NCBI GenBank assembly: GCA_034401795.1
Contig: CM067372.1
Span: 16,400,424-16,464,423 of the forward strand
Direction of reading: 5' to 3'
Source of the DNA: Chaetoderma sp. LZ-2023a
Taxonomy: Eukaryota; Mollusca; Caudofoveata; Chaetodermatida; Chaetodermatidae
Length of the DNA stretch: 64,000 bases
Shown: positions 21,901 to 35,900 of the stretch, piece by piece
Numbering within the stretch: position 1 is the first letter of the stretch
Layout of the letters: each line of letters starts with the position of its first letter
Notes under the pieces: model-generated
Seen by the model: the letters and a program-made list of their open reading frames with translations, nothing else
Told to the model about the DNA's origin: nothing
The model's database searches: none
Translations under genes and position numbers: made by a program

Positions 21901-24900
21901 ATCAGTAACCTGGTGGGAAGGGGCAAGCCATAAATGCTAATTTTGCCCCTTGGAGAAAGATTTTAGACTTCAAACTTGACTAACGGAGACCTAAAAGGAC
22001 CGCCAAGTTCACGGAACCGCCCCCCCCCCCTTTTTCCTCCTAAGAAAAGGGAGAGAACTAACGAACATGTATCTCGCCTGAAAACACAAATATGCCAAGA
22101 GGGTTAACTACTCCCTGCATATTCCATGTATTAGCCTGGGAATGAGCATGAATATATAAGATGAATGAACATACATATACATAATACAAAAAACTCTCAC
22201 TTATTGAATTACCTTATGATAATTGGACTTCAGACGTACCGCCTCCAACCATTCACCGGTTCGGCCATCGGTGACACAATCTGGTTGACATCCTCTCGCC
22301 TGACCATGCCTGCTTTAGGTTCTTTTCTTACCAAAGTGAGAAAATGGTGAAAAGCAGTGTGGTCACTAACTATCGTTTCAAAACAGCTAAAGCGAGTGGA
22401 TTGGCTGAGTCTGAGTCTGACACATCCCTCATATAGTAATCCGTGAATGAGGACTCACAGTGCCATTGTGCAACGGCCATGATGTCCTATAACGGAACAC
22501 CATTGTAAAGGGCGGTCGAGGCGGCTATTCCTCTGACATTGTGTGCCCTTACGCCTTGCACCTGGTGCCCAGTCGCCATCTCGTGAGTAGTCTGAATGCA
22601 TTCGACCACCAAACGAGAGATAGTATCCATGGATGCGGCGCCATAAGACTTTTTATGGCAGATCCACAGATGTCTATCGTTCGACCGTAACGAGTCAGTC
22701 CGTTTCTTGTACTTAGTCAAAGCACGGACCGGGCACCAGACACTGGCATTACGATCAAACCTAGTTAACTTCGGTATAATGATCGGTTTGCCGGGATATC
22801 TCAAAGATTGGTTCTTTGACATAACCTCTGCTCTTGGCAGAAGACGCAGACCGTCTCCAGAAACAATAAATCGGTTCCTCTCTGCCGAAAGCGCATGGAT
22901 CTCACTGCGCCTTCTAGCTGAGGAAGCTGCCAATAGAAAGACCGCCTTTAGAGTCAAATGCTTTAGACTAGCCGAACGCAACGGTTCGAAAAGGGTGCTT
23001 GGCCAGTACATTAAGCACTAAAGATAGACTCCAGGCTGGAATGACTACCGGTTGTCTCGGTCGGAGATTGCTCATTCCCTTCAACATCACATTTAACTGG
23101 GCCACCTCTGGACTATCCCTGTTGGCTAGACAAGGGACAACTGATGCCAAAGCTGACTTGTATCCAGCAACTGTGACGGGAGCTAGTCCTCAAAAGAACA
23201 GCTCACAGAGAAAGTCTGCTATTTGCTGATAGTGGATTGAAAGGTATCAATACCCTTTTCTTCACACCAGTCTGCAAATCTGTTAACCTTGTTGTTATAT
23301 GACTTGAAGGTTGACCTCCTTCTCGCAGCCGCGATGAAATTAGCAGCCTGTCAAGAAAAGCTTTCCGACGTGGAACGTTGTTTGATAACATCCACGCAGT
23401 CAATTGAACATTTCGGGACGCTCGTGTAGGAAGCGTCCCTTGGCCTGGGAGATTATGTTCGGAATCTCGGGCAACTGCACATGATTTTCCACCAGCAGAT
23501 CTAGATCTGTGAACCACGCCCTGCTCGGCCAATACGGCGCTATTAGCAGGACCAGACACGGTTCCTCCCCTGACCTTTACCAATACCTTCGGTAGAAGAA
23601 TGGTGGGTGGGTACGCGTAAGCGTGCATCCCTCTCCAGCTTATCGCCAGAGCGTCTGTATCGACGGCATTTGGATCTGGAATCGGCGAGACATAGGTCAA
23701 GATTTGAGCATTTTCCTTTGTGGCGAACAAGTCCACGTTGGGTTTGCCCCAATGCTCGAAGATCCGTCGCAGAACTGGAGGGTTGAGGGACCATTCTGTT
23801 GGCAGGATTCTCTGTCTGCGAGACAAAGCATCCGCCAGAATGTTCAATCGGCCAGGAATACGAGCTGCTTTCAAAACAACCGAGTAATTCCTGCACCATT
23901 GAATCAAGTGCCACACCCTGATACACAGAGTGGGCGACCTGGTCCCGCCTTGGCGATTTATATATGATACTTCTGTCGAATTGTCCGACCGTATCAATAT
24001 CACCTTGCCCCTGATCATCGGAAGGAACTCTTCCAACGCCAGTTCCACTGCCATCATTTCCAACAGATTGATATGCAGCTGACTCTCCGGGAGAGTCCAT
24101 GTGCCCGAGACCTGGTGTTCTCCCAGGCAGGCACCCCACCCTTCCAGCGATGCATCCGTGTAGACGGACAGCTGGGGGTGGGGTAGGTGCAGCGAAACCC
24201 CTAATAGGAGATCCTGACGCTGTTTCCACCATAGAAGATGCGATATTATCGGCTCCAAAACTGGCACCAGTTTTGACAGGGGTTCTGTTCTGTTTCCACA
24301 GAGCCATCAGATACAACTGGATAGGCCTTCGCATTAGAGCAGCGTACGGGATAACCTGCTCCATGGAGACCATCATGCCCAGCATCTGAAGGAACCGCCT
24401 CGCCTGAATGTGGTTTCCCACTCGAAAACTCTTGAGGATGGCTAACAGACACCACTCTGGGCTCTGACGGGTAAACCCTGCCCTCCTCGAGGTCGAATCG
24501 CATCCCCAAATAAACGAAACGGTGAGTGGGCGTCAACTCGGATTTCTCCTCGTTGACTATGCAGCGTAGATCTGAAAGTAACTTCAGAGTCAGAGCAGTA
24601 TCCACGTTCAACCTGGCTGCCGAGTCTGCCTTGAGCAGCCAGTCGTCTATGTAGGTGTGTAGCGCCACGTTATCTTTTCCGAAAAACGCTGTCACCGCAA
24701 GGACCACTCTTGTGAAAACCCTCGGAGCTGTCGACAGGCCAAACGGGAGAACTGTAAACTCCCATACTTGATTCTGAAACGCAAATCTCAGAAACCTGTG
24801 CCAACTCCGATTCATAGGAATGTGGAAATATGCATTTTTCAGATCGATCGATACACACCACATTCCTTTCCTCAATCCCGCATTACCGACCTCGGCGTTT

Positions 24901-27900
24901 CCATCTGGAACCGAGGCGTATGGATAAACCAATTTAATGGCCTGAGATTGAGTATGGGTCTCCATCCCCCTGTGCTCTTGGGGACAAGGAACATGTTTGA
25001 ATAGAAGCCTGGAGTGTTTCGGTTTGCTGGTTTTATTGCTCCCTTCAGAAGCAAACCTGACACTTCCTTTTGAACGGCTTCTAACTTGTCTGGCTCCCTT
25101 GGTACGGGTGTCCAGACAGGTGCCAAAGACAGATTTTGTGGTGGAAAGTCCCACCACTCCGGCATGTAACCCTGGGATAACCATCCCAGGACCAGACTGT
25201 CTGACGTCACACCTTGCCAGGCCTCGACGAAACGCATGAGCCTTCCACCCACCATAGACGCCTCGACGTCTAACGGGGTTGTCCGCCTTGCAGTCCGCCC
25301 CCCCCCCCCTCTTTCTTAACGAGAGAGAGAGAGAGAGAGACCCATTTCGTTCTAGGCACGACGGGTATAACTGGCACCGCTGTTCCTGTCGCACAGGCGC
25401 GGTCCAGGCGGATATGAAGGGAGCTTTCGTACCCTCAGGTACGCTTCGGCCCCTTCTGTCTGCCCTTTGAGGCCTTACCCTTACCCTTCCCACCTCCAGG
25501 GTGGTCAGGAGCAACATTGGGGAGGGTAGGCGCCTCTACAACCTTCCTGGGCTTCTTCGCCGGCGGCGGCTCTGAAAACCCAGCTGAAGCAGAAGTCGCA
25601 ACAGGCCTAGCTTTCGCCTTGCCCTTATGCTTCTTCTGCTCCTTTGAAGGTTGTCCCGTTAGCGGTTTCCCCACAGGCCCTAGTGCGTGCGCTTGCCGCA
25701 CTAGCTCTAGCTGTAGGTTTACCGCTAACCGATTCTGCGCGATACTGGCGGTATCCTCTAAGATGGCCCGCGCCTGGACACCGAAGATGCTAGGCCCTGT
25801 CAGGGGCGTCCCAAGAAGACGCTCCCTGACTGCCGTAGCCGGACGCATATGGTCAATGACCATTTGCCTCCTGGATTTCGTCACACGCGCTTGCACCCTT
25901 GCCAATGCGTCCATCGACAGCACCAGGCCGTCATTGACACATGAAAGCGCCACAGGTGGCACAGGGTGGCCTGCCCCGCTTCAGCCCACACCGACTGAAG
26001 GAGACGATAAGAGTGGTTGACAGCGCTCATCGCTGCCCTCACACCCTCATCGCATAGGGACAGGACTTCTTCCTGGTGTACCTGAGACTTGTCCACAAGT
26101 GCCGGACCGGGGTGACCCGCCACGGCACTCTGGACGCCCAGTACCCATCGGTCATCCTCCGTGACCGACGGGACTACACCATACCTGTCGTATTCCCCCC
26201 GCGGAATACGACATCTTGCCCGCACCTCCCTGGAGGCCGCAGGGAGCTGACCCTTGGTCATCAGTTGTTTGCTATAAATAGCATCCAACAATTCTATGAA
26301 CCGTGGATCCAGTCCCACTGACTGGATCCGGGCCGCGGGCAAAATGCCCGTCCTGATCGACGCAACCGACGGATGGGGCGCATCTTCATCGGCCGTGGCC
26401 AAAACCACAGACGGGTCAACCCTGGCTAGCCACGCCAGAGCATCTGACCAATCTACCTCCGATGAAGACACCCCCGCAAACACGTCACCCGTTGACGTGC
26501 TCACGGGTCTGCCAGCCACGGCCTCCCAGCAAGGAGCCACGGCTGACACGCCAGCCACTCCGGTACCACACGGTTCCGCCGCCACCCCATGAAACACTCC
26601 GGTCCATGGGGTAGGTCCGCACGGAAAACCGTACGGACCCGTAGCAGTCGCGGAACCACAGCCGGACACGGGCGCCAACGGCACCCCACGTCCGACTGCC
26701 GGACCAGGCGAGATAGGTGAGTACCACGCCCGGCCCGGCACACCCGTTCCCGTGACGGCTGGTGCCAAACCAAGCCGCACGGAACCGGTGCACGGTAACG
26801 GATTTGCCTCAGCCACAGGCGGAGCCGCTGACCTGGCTTGCGCCAAACCAGACAAATGGAGGCCGGTTCCGTCTAGGACGGAATCAACCTCCATATTCTC
26901 CACCTGCGGCTTCACGGGCCGCAGCAACCTCTCCTCCTCGGCCTCCTCGTCTTCAGACTCCGAAGAGTCGTCACTAGACGAGTCAACCGTGGAACCGTCC
27001 TGGCGGACGGCTCCCACACCTGACGGACCGGCCACCGCTACTGGACCACCCGGAGGTGGCCGCAGAGAAACAGAAACCTGTCTGGCCGAAGCCAGACGGG
27101 ACTGCCAGGGGGCCGTACAAGACGGCCCCCTCGGTAACCAGTCCAGAATCCTGTCCGAGGACAGGATACGTACCAGGCATGGGGAGAAACTGCCCCCCAA
27201 CCTTTGGTAGCAGGGACGACACCAGCGTGGGCAGAACGCTATGCAGAAAAACCCTGCACAGCCGGACCAAACTCCGCCGGCGGTGCCATCTCCGCCACCT
27301 CCAGCTGGGGACGTGGAGCACCCGCACCGGCCGAACCGGGCGCTCCACGATTTACTCTCGGACCGCCTGACCCCGCGTCAGACCCAGCCAAGCCCTTCTG
27401 GCAAGGAACTTAACCATCATCTCAACGGACCACACTGCACAAACATTACACCTATGATCAATATTACACAGGGAACACCTAAAACAGACATGGTCCTTGA
27501 ACACGACATGGACAAACTTATGGCATTCGTCACATGATGGCGGGGCTGGCTTGGCCTATAACATAAGCACAAACCTACAATAAACAAGCGGAACGAGACC
27601 CGGATGGAAGGCAGACAATTAATTTTCAAATAATTTGACTCATAAATTAACTGTAACCCTCCCGCACCCCACCCCGCCACGTTACAACAACGATCGCATT
27701 GACTATGACGACAAGAACGAGGCGGGCATTAAACACACCCATAATAGATCCTCCAGGATGTGCAACGGCTCCAGGAATCATATCGCATAGCATTCGGGGT
27801 ATATTTACTAATCAATATAAATTATACTCCTAACGAAAGCAGCACGATATGTGAAGAAAACAACAAAATGTATAACAAACTGCTGTATCACACGGTAAAA

Positions 27901-28439
27901 CCGCAGACCACGCATCTACTCAAGAATTTTGAAACCACCGATCATTGCAAACCGATCGTGATCGCATGTAAACTTGATCATTCTAAAGTTTCCGGTACCA
28001 TTTTTAGTACGCAGCACCCAGAACAAGATGCGCGAATTAATGAAAAATTTTTCCTCACATAAACATCCGAGCGACCGGGTGTGACGTCACCCGCTCGGAT
28101 CCTACGGAGAACGACGTCAGCCGATATTCGTGTTAGAAATACCGTAGCACACACCTATTTTCATATCTGCCGATCGCCTGTTGGGATTTAAAGAAGGCGA
28201 TCGTCTGGCATATCATGTTGTTAGCACACGTCCCAGATTCTACGGGGTCAGAAATTGGGACATGCGACACAACGAAATTTAGAGACCTAAGTCTTTTAAC
28301 TATGGATAAGAAGGAATAATACAACCTGGTCATCATTGGCGATATTCTCCATTTTATCCAGTTAGATCCTTTCAAGAACGCACAAACTATCAAATCACAG
28401 TATAAAAGACTTAGATTTCTTTTCAAAAACTTTAATCTT

Positions 28440-28632
28440 TCTCCTGCAAAAAAATGTGGACAGCTCTTGTTGCTCTGCAAACAAGAATGATCTCTATGGT
28501 AGACGGGTACTCGGCAGTTGGGAGCCGAGTACCCGGTTCCAAGGAGTCGGTAAAGCTTTCTAAGTCTATAGTCCTAGGGCCAGCTGTATATCAGAAGTAA
28601 CAGAATGGTGAGTATTGATCGAAGGAGAATTC
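28440..28632. repeat. Right inverted terminal repeat of DIRS copy 2
   Basis: Includes the hairpin at 28504-28535 and ends gaatggtgagtattgatcga + aggagaattc, the inverse of the left repeat. The copies at 17.9 kb and 56.45 kb share it. Confidence 0.85.
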
Positions 28633-28709
28633 AAGTTTTTGCTTCCCATTTGATTACGGTGGGACTACAGTATAGAAGTGCTGACAAGATAGGTTATTGC
28701 AATTAGAAT

Positions 28710-29947
28710 TAGGGCTGTGGTTCGTGCAGATTTTCAGGAACCGAACCGGTTCGCGATACGCTAGTCCGGTTCACGAACCATCTAATATTCAAAATCTGAA
28801 CTGATGAAATAGAATTAGAAATATTGTGAAACACAAAATCATTTGCAAATTCCAAGTGGCATTAGTGACAAAATACACACCAAATGGTTAGTATATAACA
28901 TCCAGATAAGTTCAATACACTCAAATAAGTTTCATTGCATGGTTAGTTGGTTACTTCTTGCCGTTTTATAGATGACACTAGTTAAATAAATCGATACAGG
29001 GAACCAGGCTAGTACGGGAACCTCATCCAAACAACACAGATATCTAAATATGATAGATATCCTTGAGTTTAAACAGCTAAAATAGTTTTGTTGAATACAA
29101 ATTCTCGGCTACTTTGAACTGGATTTTGTATCCAGATATTACAAGATAATTACAATGCATAACATTTTGCACAAAAAAAATATACCCATATAAACGCAGT
29201 TGGTCGAGAAAACTCTTCTAAACAGCGGTTTTACTGGTAGTTCATTTAGTGCGATCTATACTGTAATTGTATATCTATATCTAGAATTTTATGACATTGA
29301 CCAATTTGTGGTAGTAACAATTGCGCGCTGACCATCCTCGATTTTAATCAGAGAAAGCACATCGCATTTTGATTGGAAATACTGACTGGTGTTCATTATA
29401 ATAGCCAATGAAAACGCAATGGAAGAATGAGTAGAATAATAATTTGAACACTATCATTTCTTGGAAATCATGGCCGATTTTGCAAAGAATAAAGAAAATA
29501 TGTCACATTCAGCTTTTCTTTGACCAAAGCATGCGTGCCGCATAGACCTTATAAGCCTGTAATATGTTGAGATGGTGTAATACAACATTTCTTGGCTTGT
29601 AATGTCGATATTTGCCGGTAAATAAAACCATTTAAGCGAGGAAGGTATGTGTTACTCTAGGTCGATTACGCTATCATGGGTGTGGGTTGAACTTACTCGG
29701 AAAACAATTCAAAATATTGTCTAAATCTGAATTACGGTTTATCATTCCAAACTTGTATACGGCTAGAATAAGTGCTTAGTAAATCGTTTTCATCATGATT
29801 TCCGTATATTTGCGTTAGACAGATGGAAAATACATGTGAAAAGAAATTAATGTATGGTTCGCGAACCACAAGATTCGTCAAATAAATGTTCGACTATGAT
29901 TCGTCTTCCCAGAGCTTGCGATGGTTCGAAGGTTCGCCTCAGCCCTA
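28710..29947. mobile_element. 1.24-kb non-autonomous hAT element with 8-bp duplication
   Basis: The ends tagggctg / cagcccta are exact inverted repeats, extended imperfectly through ggttcg motifs (gaaccggttcgcg inside the left end; ggttcgcgaaccac and gatggttcgaaggttcg in the right). It is flanked by attagaat at 28702-28709 and 29948-29955. No transposase. The exact 8-bp duplication marks it as hAT and probably recent. Confidence 0.92.
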
Positions 29948-29955
29948 ATTAGAAT

Positions 29956-32439
29956 ATTGTTCATTTAATCTTTGCCAGTATTTTACCTATATAATCCCAG
30001 GTTAGAAGCTCTAATATATTGTTTACTGTAACAAGAGAGGAGATCTTTTAATGTGTCAGTAAACTAAATCATGTGAAGAGAACGTGCAGTTGTTATTGAG
30101 CAAAGTAATGCTTTGGCCTACCGAAATTGTTGTAAATTTCATATTAAAAGTTATTGCTATAATTACCTCTCCAAATAAAATAAGTGTGAAAAAACAAGTT
30201 TTTAGAAATAGTTGTATATTTTGCTGTATTTAATGAAATATTCGCAATTGAAAAATCTTCCATCTCCACTGATATGTTATCCTTAATTACAAAATGCAAT
30301 ATAATATCAATATAATATCTGCCTTTGTGGAGATTCAGTGTCTGAAAGGCAAACTTAAACTTGTTGCACCCTGCTCTGTGACTAGCGTGTTGATTGCGCG
30401 GAGACATAATAAATGAAACTCTGGAAACACTTATCATTCATGTCTTGCGGGATCGCCTTTGATATGAACTCGATCACCAAGCCACGCCTCTATTTTCTTG
30501 TAAGAATTTATTTGTCAATTATTTCTTTCCAAAATGAAATTGCGGGGAAATATCTGAGGGGACCGAAAATCAGCAATTATGGTAACCCATTTTAGGTCGC
30601 TTAATAATAAATAAGGCGAGTTAACGCGCTCAGCCGTTTACCATAACAGCACGGGACTGCTTCTGATCTTGAACATTCTTTTAGAGTAATATGATGCCCA
30701 ACCACCCACGGCACATAAGATGTGCCAAATTTATACTGTGAAATGTCGTAAAAACTAACTTCTTATCTCGAACGGTCTTCGCAACATAAGATGCGTAAAA
30801 AAGTTTTTGTGAAAGAATGTTAAAAAAACGAACCTCTTTATCACAACCGTTCGGTTTAGGTGTTTAGAATAATACGAAGCGACGACTAGATAACTCTAGA
30901 TTAGCCATTTTAAAACTATGTCATATTATATACGGAAATTGGACAATTGGCTTATGTTGCAAACAGTGGTGCATGTTTCCCACAATTTTAAGCATTAGGT
31001 CTATCAACGTCATGGAATATTTCATTTTGGCGAGTCTAATAGATAATTTTGACAAGAAATTTGCACTAGTCCACCGGACATGTGACTAAAAGACTATGAG
31101 TAGTCTGTGCGGGAATCAGGTAGTCTCGGACTAGCGGACATGACTTAAGATCGAACGCTGTATCTGTATTCATTTTTATAGTTTTCTAAAATTTAATAAA
31201 CTTAGTAACTTTAAAATAGCCTCTACTATCCGCTTGATTTAATGAATCTAGGTATTGGTGTCTTTTATTATACGCAAATAACTCAGTGATTATTTTACAA
31301 AAACATTAAAAATGATGCAATAATGTTTAGGCAATTGAACATGCTTTCCAATGATGTATAACTTAAATAAGTGATTTTAATTTGTCATAGAAACGGTTTA
31401 AATTGTGGTATTTTAGTGCAATAGTAACTCAGTGCAGGCCAGCTGCTTGTTGGCGCCGTTACCAGCCAACAGTTTTGCTCTGAGCATTGATTTAGAGGAA
31501 TCCCGGTGTAACGACGGCAGTGTGGGAAAGGTGTATTAGGAAATGTTTCTGAATTTTAAGATTTCCCGTCTTTACCAGTTATGGGCATTTTTAGGAAACT
31601 GGAAGTAATAGTGAAAACAAATGTTTTTCGCATGTCCAATGGACCAACAAAAAAGGTCTGAAAAATCATTGATTGTACCTTATGATACAATGAAAGGACA
31701 TCTGACAGCAGGCCTCAGGCCCCTAACGTCAGGAATAAGTTTCACATCAGTCAACTAGTAAAATTGAAGCAGAATTGGAAATACATATAGATTTAGCTTT
31801 ATAAGGCTTAAAATGTGTAAGAATGGTGTATCTACTGAAACAAACGTTTCCCCAAAACAATGAGCTCGGGAGAGCGCAAAAATGAGCAATCGTTAGAAAT
31901 AAAATCCTGTTAGAAACAGGTACACTGATCACAGATCAATCAGGAGGTTGCCAAGAATAAAGGAATTACCAGAATTCGTTTGTCTCCTACTGCGTATTTT
32001 GGGCATGAAAATTACTTCGTAGGCATACCTACCTTGGACTTAGTAGATAATTTGATCAGTGAATGTTATTTCTCATAAGCATGTATATTTCACTGTCAAG
32101 CCTGCTATTTTCGGCTCGGTTACAGGTTTTGTTGACGAGCGGTGTATTTATTAGCACATGCACGACATTCGTACAATGCGCAGAAAGTTTTTCTTATCGT
32201 TCATCAATGCGCAGACAGAAGGCCGTTTCGTTTTAGAAAGTGAAATCCCCGTTTCTACTAGCAAATATAAAACGGAAATCGTGTCTGTGTAGGAATTTAC
32301 GATTTATCAAGCTATTCTTCGTGGATATCTGAGCCGTTCCTAATGCTGCGTCAAATTCTAAAGAATAATTAAATTTTATATTTATTATTAAATTCTTAAG
32401 CAACTTGATCTTTCCGGACCCGCGTATAAAACCCGGATC
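29956..32439. other. AT-rich stretch without recognised features
   Basis: About 2.5 kb. Open frames are short (under 100 codons) and show no domain; I found no clear inverted-repeat pair, no tRNA and no splice-consistent exon. The frame at 30144-30437 (minus) has no recognisable content. Confidence 0.5.
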
Positions 32440-32516
32440 GCCTGATTGCCTATTACGGAATCTGAGGAAGCGCACTCATCTGGTTTGAAAGCTATCTAAG
32501 TGACAGAACGCAATGT
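32440..32516 (+). mobile_element. LINE B, 5' piece left of the Academ-like insertion
   Basis: Reads YYGI(stop)GSALIWFESYLSDRTQC in the plus frame, the region just before the RT QG motif of CR1/Rex-type LINEs. The stop (tga) sits where Arg (cga) is usual, a CpG decay. The frame continues at 37903 with VQFNASCSENRRL. The LINE is 5'-truncated near 32440. Confidence 0.8.
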
Positions 32517-32670
32517 TAGTCCAGTCAATCTAGGCCAAAAATATTTTAACCCGGAACAAATTGCAACAGAATTTTTTTACCTCGCCAAGTGTATAGGGGG
32601 CCATCATGTACAACATATCAAAAGTCCTCCAAAATTCCAATAGGGGAAAGGGTAAAATTTGCATAATTAT
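32517..32670 (+). repeat. Left terminal inverted repeat of the Academ-like element
   Basis: It matches the reverse complement of 37745-37902 in blocks: tagtccagt at the tip, then a 21-bp identical block, a divergent stretch of about 40 bp, a 23-bp identical block, then gggaaag..gggtaaa. The block structure suggests binding sites kept between variable spacers. Confidence 0.85.
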
Positions 32671-32883
32671 TACCAGATTTGGGCCATTTCACCTGAAAAA
32701 TCAATTTTTCTTTATTTCTTTAAAACCGGTATGTAATATATGTGTGACTGGGTATTTTTGGACTTTTTTTAGTAATAAATGAATACGATTGACATATTCT
32801 CCACAAATTAAATGTATTGTGTTATGCCACTTGCATGAATTTACCTAATATCATCATTGATATTGATACAATACATATTATAT

Positions 32884-32889
32884 TTTATT
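32884..32889 (-). terminator. Possible polyadenylation signal of the 1517-codon gene
   Basis: AATAAA on the minus strand about 86 bp past the stop codon at 32975 and inside the element. The motif is common by chance in AT-rich DNA. Confidence 0.4.
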
Positions 32890-32974
32890 ATGTCACGGTA
32901 TTGTGTGTTTCTAAGCTAAGCTAAGATGAAATAGTATGGCATAGGTACCTGGTTTCTACTAATTTCATCTTGCA

Positions 32975-35900
32975 TCAATTATCCAAGTCATCTTCCTCAA
33001 TGAGCGTTATTGAATTCGAGCAACTGAGACCCTTACAGTCCTCGCAGGCGGATGTGCAGCTGAGCCCATGTTTTCTACAGGTGCATCTCTTTGATTCACA
33101 GCCAGTTTTGCAGCTGCATCTAAATGAATACAGTAAATCGTCAGGTGCTGCCAGCATGTCAGTCTTAACAGGCAGCATTTGGTGGTTGAGAACTTTCCAG
33201 CCCCATTCTGTTGGATCCATATCTCCAGCATCTCCTCTCCAAACTTGAATTTGGTAGTACACGCAAAGACTGTGAAACTTTGCGGATGCGGGTGTTGGTG
33301 GTAAATCTCGTGCTTCAACATACTTGGAACTTTTTGCAACCTTCTCCCTGAATCGCTTGTACCGCAAAGCAACTAGACTATCCATTGAAGTGCCATTGTA
33401 TAGAATAAGCATTGCCTTCTCACCTGCTTTTATCACATCATCTTTATTCGCATTACCCATTGTAAACACTTCAGCAATTTGAGAGAGTTCTTTGCAGCAC
33501 TGGCTTTTGCTAAGGGATGCAGATTTTCCAATTCCATAAAGCCTAGATGTTGAGTCACAGCCAAGGATAGCATGGATAAATAACAGCTGTGAGCACAAAC
33601 AGAACCCGAGTTTTTCCTTTGCCATTTTGATATTCCACAGTCGGGGTTTCTTTGCATTTTGCTTTGGCTCTGGTCTGAAAAATAGCTGACAGCCATTCAT
33701 ATCAGTATGGTATAGAAGCAACACCAGTAGGTCGGTATCGTCTCCAACAAGAGCAGTATTTGTTGACTTTGAAGCCAAGATAGCCGTTTGCGTAATTAAG
33801 ACATCAGCATCACCGCTTGCCTTTATCGTTAAGCATCCAGCCTGCTCGAGAGATGAACTTAAGATTGATATGAACCGATGTTTGTTCTGCTTGTTACTAA
33901 GAAAATCAGGCTTACTCAGAGTTACAACTGTTTGCGGAGTCAGTACAACAGTTGCGCCTGATCCACGAGTTCGCCTCTTATGTGTTACATCTTTTATGTC
34001 TGGGCCTTGGTCATAACCATCAAAAACTACTGTAGCCTTTCCATATTTGCTTATGCAATATTTTACATATCTTTGACAAACATTTGCAAATGTCTCTCCA
34101 CGCTGCCATGGAACATGGTGTAATAGAGCTCCTCCATCAAGCACATAGTGGACAGAATCTGGAAGGACTGCATCTTCATTTTGAATTAATTTCCACAATG
34201 CATCAGCAAGTGCCGGCTTATTTGCTTCCCATGGAAGAGATGAATTATCAAAGAGTGCGGGCGGATGAGTGCACAACTCATACTCAAAATAAGATGCTGG
34301 ATTCCCTTTTGATCCATTTGTAGCAATTAAACTGAGTCTTTGAAATAGGAGTTGTGGATCAATTTGTACACATTCATCATCAATCTTGAGAGATGTTTTG
34401 GATGCTAAGGTAATAGCTTGTCTCTTTCTCTGGAACGAAATGCTTGATACACATTGGCCACACATCGAATTAATAATTGATTCTCCAATATCTTTAGCAT
34501 CGTCAACATTGACTGATTCATGTGCAGACAATCCACTAACAAGTCCTCTAAGAGAAGGGTCTGGTCCAAATGGATTCAGTTCACTAAGGATTTTGAGAAT
34601 TTTGTAAGTATCATCCATATCACGCTTTATTCGAGATTGTGTGGAATCTTTGTGTTGTTCACTTGAATCACAGTTTACCCCAGAGAGCGCTTGCATTGCA
34701 TTACACACATCTGCACATGCGGGCATAGACAACAACCAAACAAGACGCTGAAGTTCTGTCATTCCACGACCTCGTGTTAGACCACCACTTGACTTTACAC
34801 TTCTCATAAGCACCTGCTCAATAACTAGATCAGTAGATAACCCTGCCCAATACCTATCACTTCGATGAATGACATGATGACCATTGAGGAAGCTGGTGTG
34901 TATATCTGGATGACTTTCAGGTATTTCTAACATCTTTTGTAAATATACATATGCAGACTTGGCGTACAGATTATGCCCAGCGGCTGCACAATATGGAAGC
35001 ATCTCACGAACGGTCTGAAGGTGCATGTTCCAATCACCAGTTCGTTCTGCCTTAATGAATTTGCGCAGAATGTCAACCAACTCCATATACAAAAGCCAGA
35101 GTCGTGCAGTCCTCTTATCTTTCATGACCACCTTCTCTGAGTCTAGTTTGTCCTTGACATCATGTAATGCATTTTCCGAGGACAATCTTGTAGCTACATA
35201 CGGATTTTTGATAATGTCATCATAGAGCTCTCCAACTTTAACTAGACTTTTATTTAGGGAACTTTCAATCGTTTCATGTCCTGCACCATTATCATCATTG
35301 TCAAACAATTCTTTTGAATGCATTGCAGCGGAATATTCTACTGTGTCAACTTCAGCATCTGCAATTGTAGGTAGTGGTAGGTTGTATGCATTTGCAATCA
35401 AGATTGTACTGAGAGAAGCAAAAACCATGAGGTGTCCTCGAACTGCTCGAGAAATTGCCTTTCCACTAAGAATGTGTTTGACAGCATTCTCAGCGTAGAC
35501 TACCTCTAGAATAGGCGCAAGACCGCTTCCTGCCATTAAGTGACCAATGCAGCCAAGGAAGCTCATCTCCATATGAAGACCTCCGAGTCTTAGAATAATT
35601 TGCTTTAATGGACTCCAGCTCGGCTCAATCTCTATGATAGTCATAGCTTTCCAAAATAAGGGCTGATCAAATGTAATCACGGGTGCAACATGGTATCGGT
35701 TTGCCTGTTCACAAGCATAAGTCAAAGTGGAAAAGATGCAGGTCATGTTACTTGGCTCTAGATCTATCATCGGAAGGAAAATAACAGACGATTTACCTGG
35801 ATAAACTCCTTGGTGAACAGTTTGCATCATGCCAGACCATGACTGTCTCCTTGAACGCAGAAACAAAGAGAAATCCCAGAGGATGTCAATGTCAGCTGTT

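Larger units (their letters stand above)
21551..28632 (-). mobile_element. DIRS-like retroelement, copy 2 (nearly full length)
   Basis: YR retrotransposon fossil, coding on the minus strand. Parts from its 5' (right) end: terminal repeat with hairpin and leader (about 28632-27550), gag-like Pro/Gly-rich region (about 27200-25440), reverse transcriptase with an FxYIDDW-type catalytic motif (about 25250-24300), RNase H-like part (about 24250-23500), tyrosine recombinase with RRRSEIHAL and HxVRG motifs (about 23330-22370), then the internal complementary region and left inverted terminal repeat (about 22030-21551). Overlapping frames are normal for this group. It is broken by only a few changes and looks young. 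There is no target duplication, as expected for YR integration. Confidence 0.92.

Noticed and set aside
25440-27550. Long GC-rich frames on the strand opposite to DIRS copy 2
   Set aside because: They mirror the gag-like region in other frames, have biased composition and no domain.
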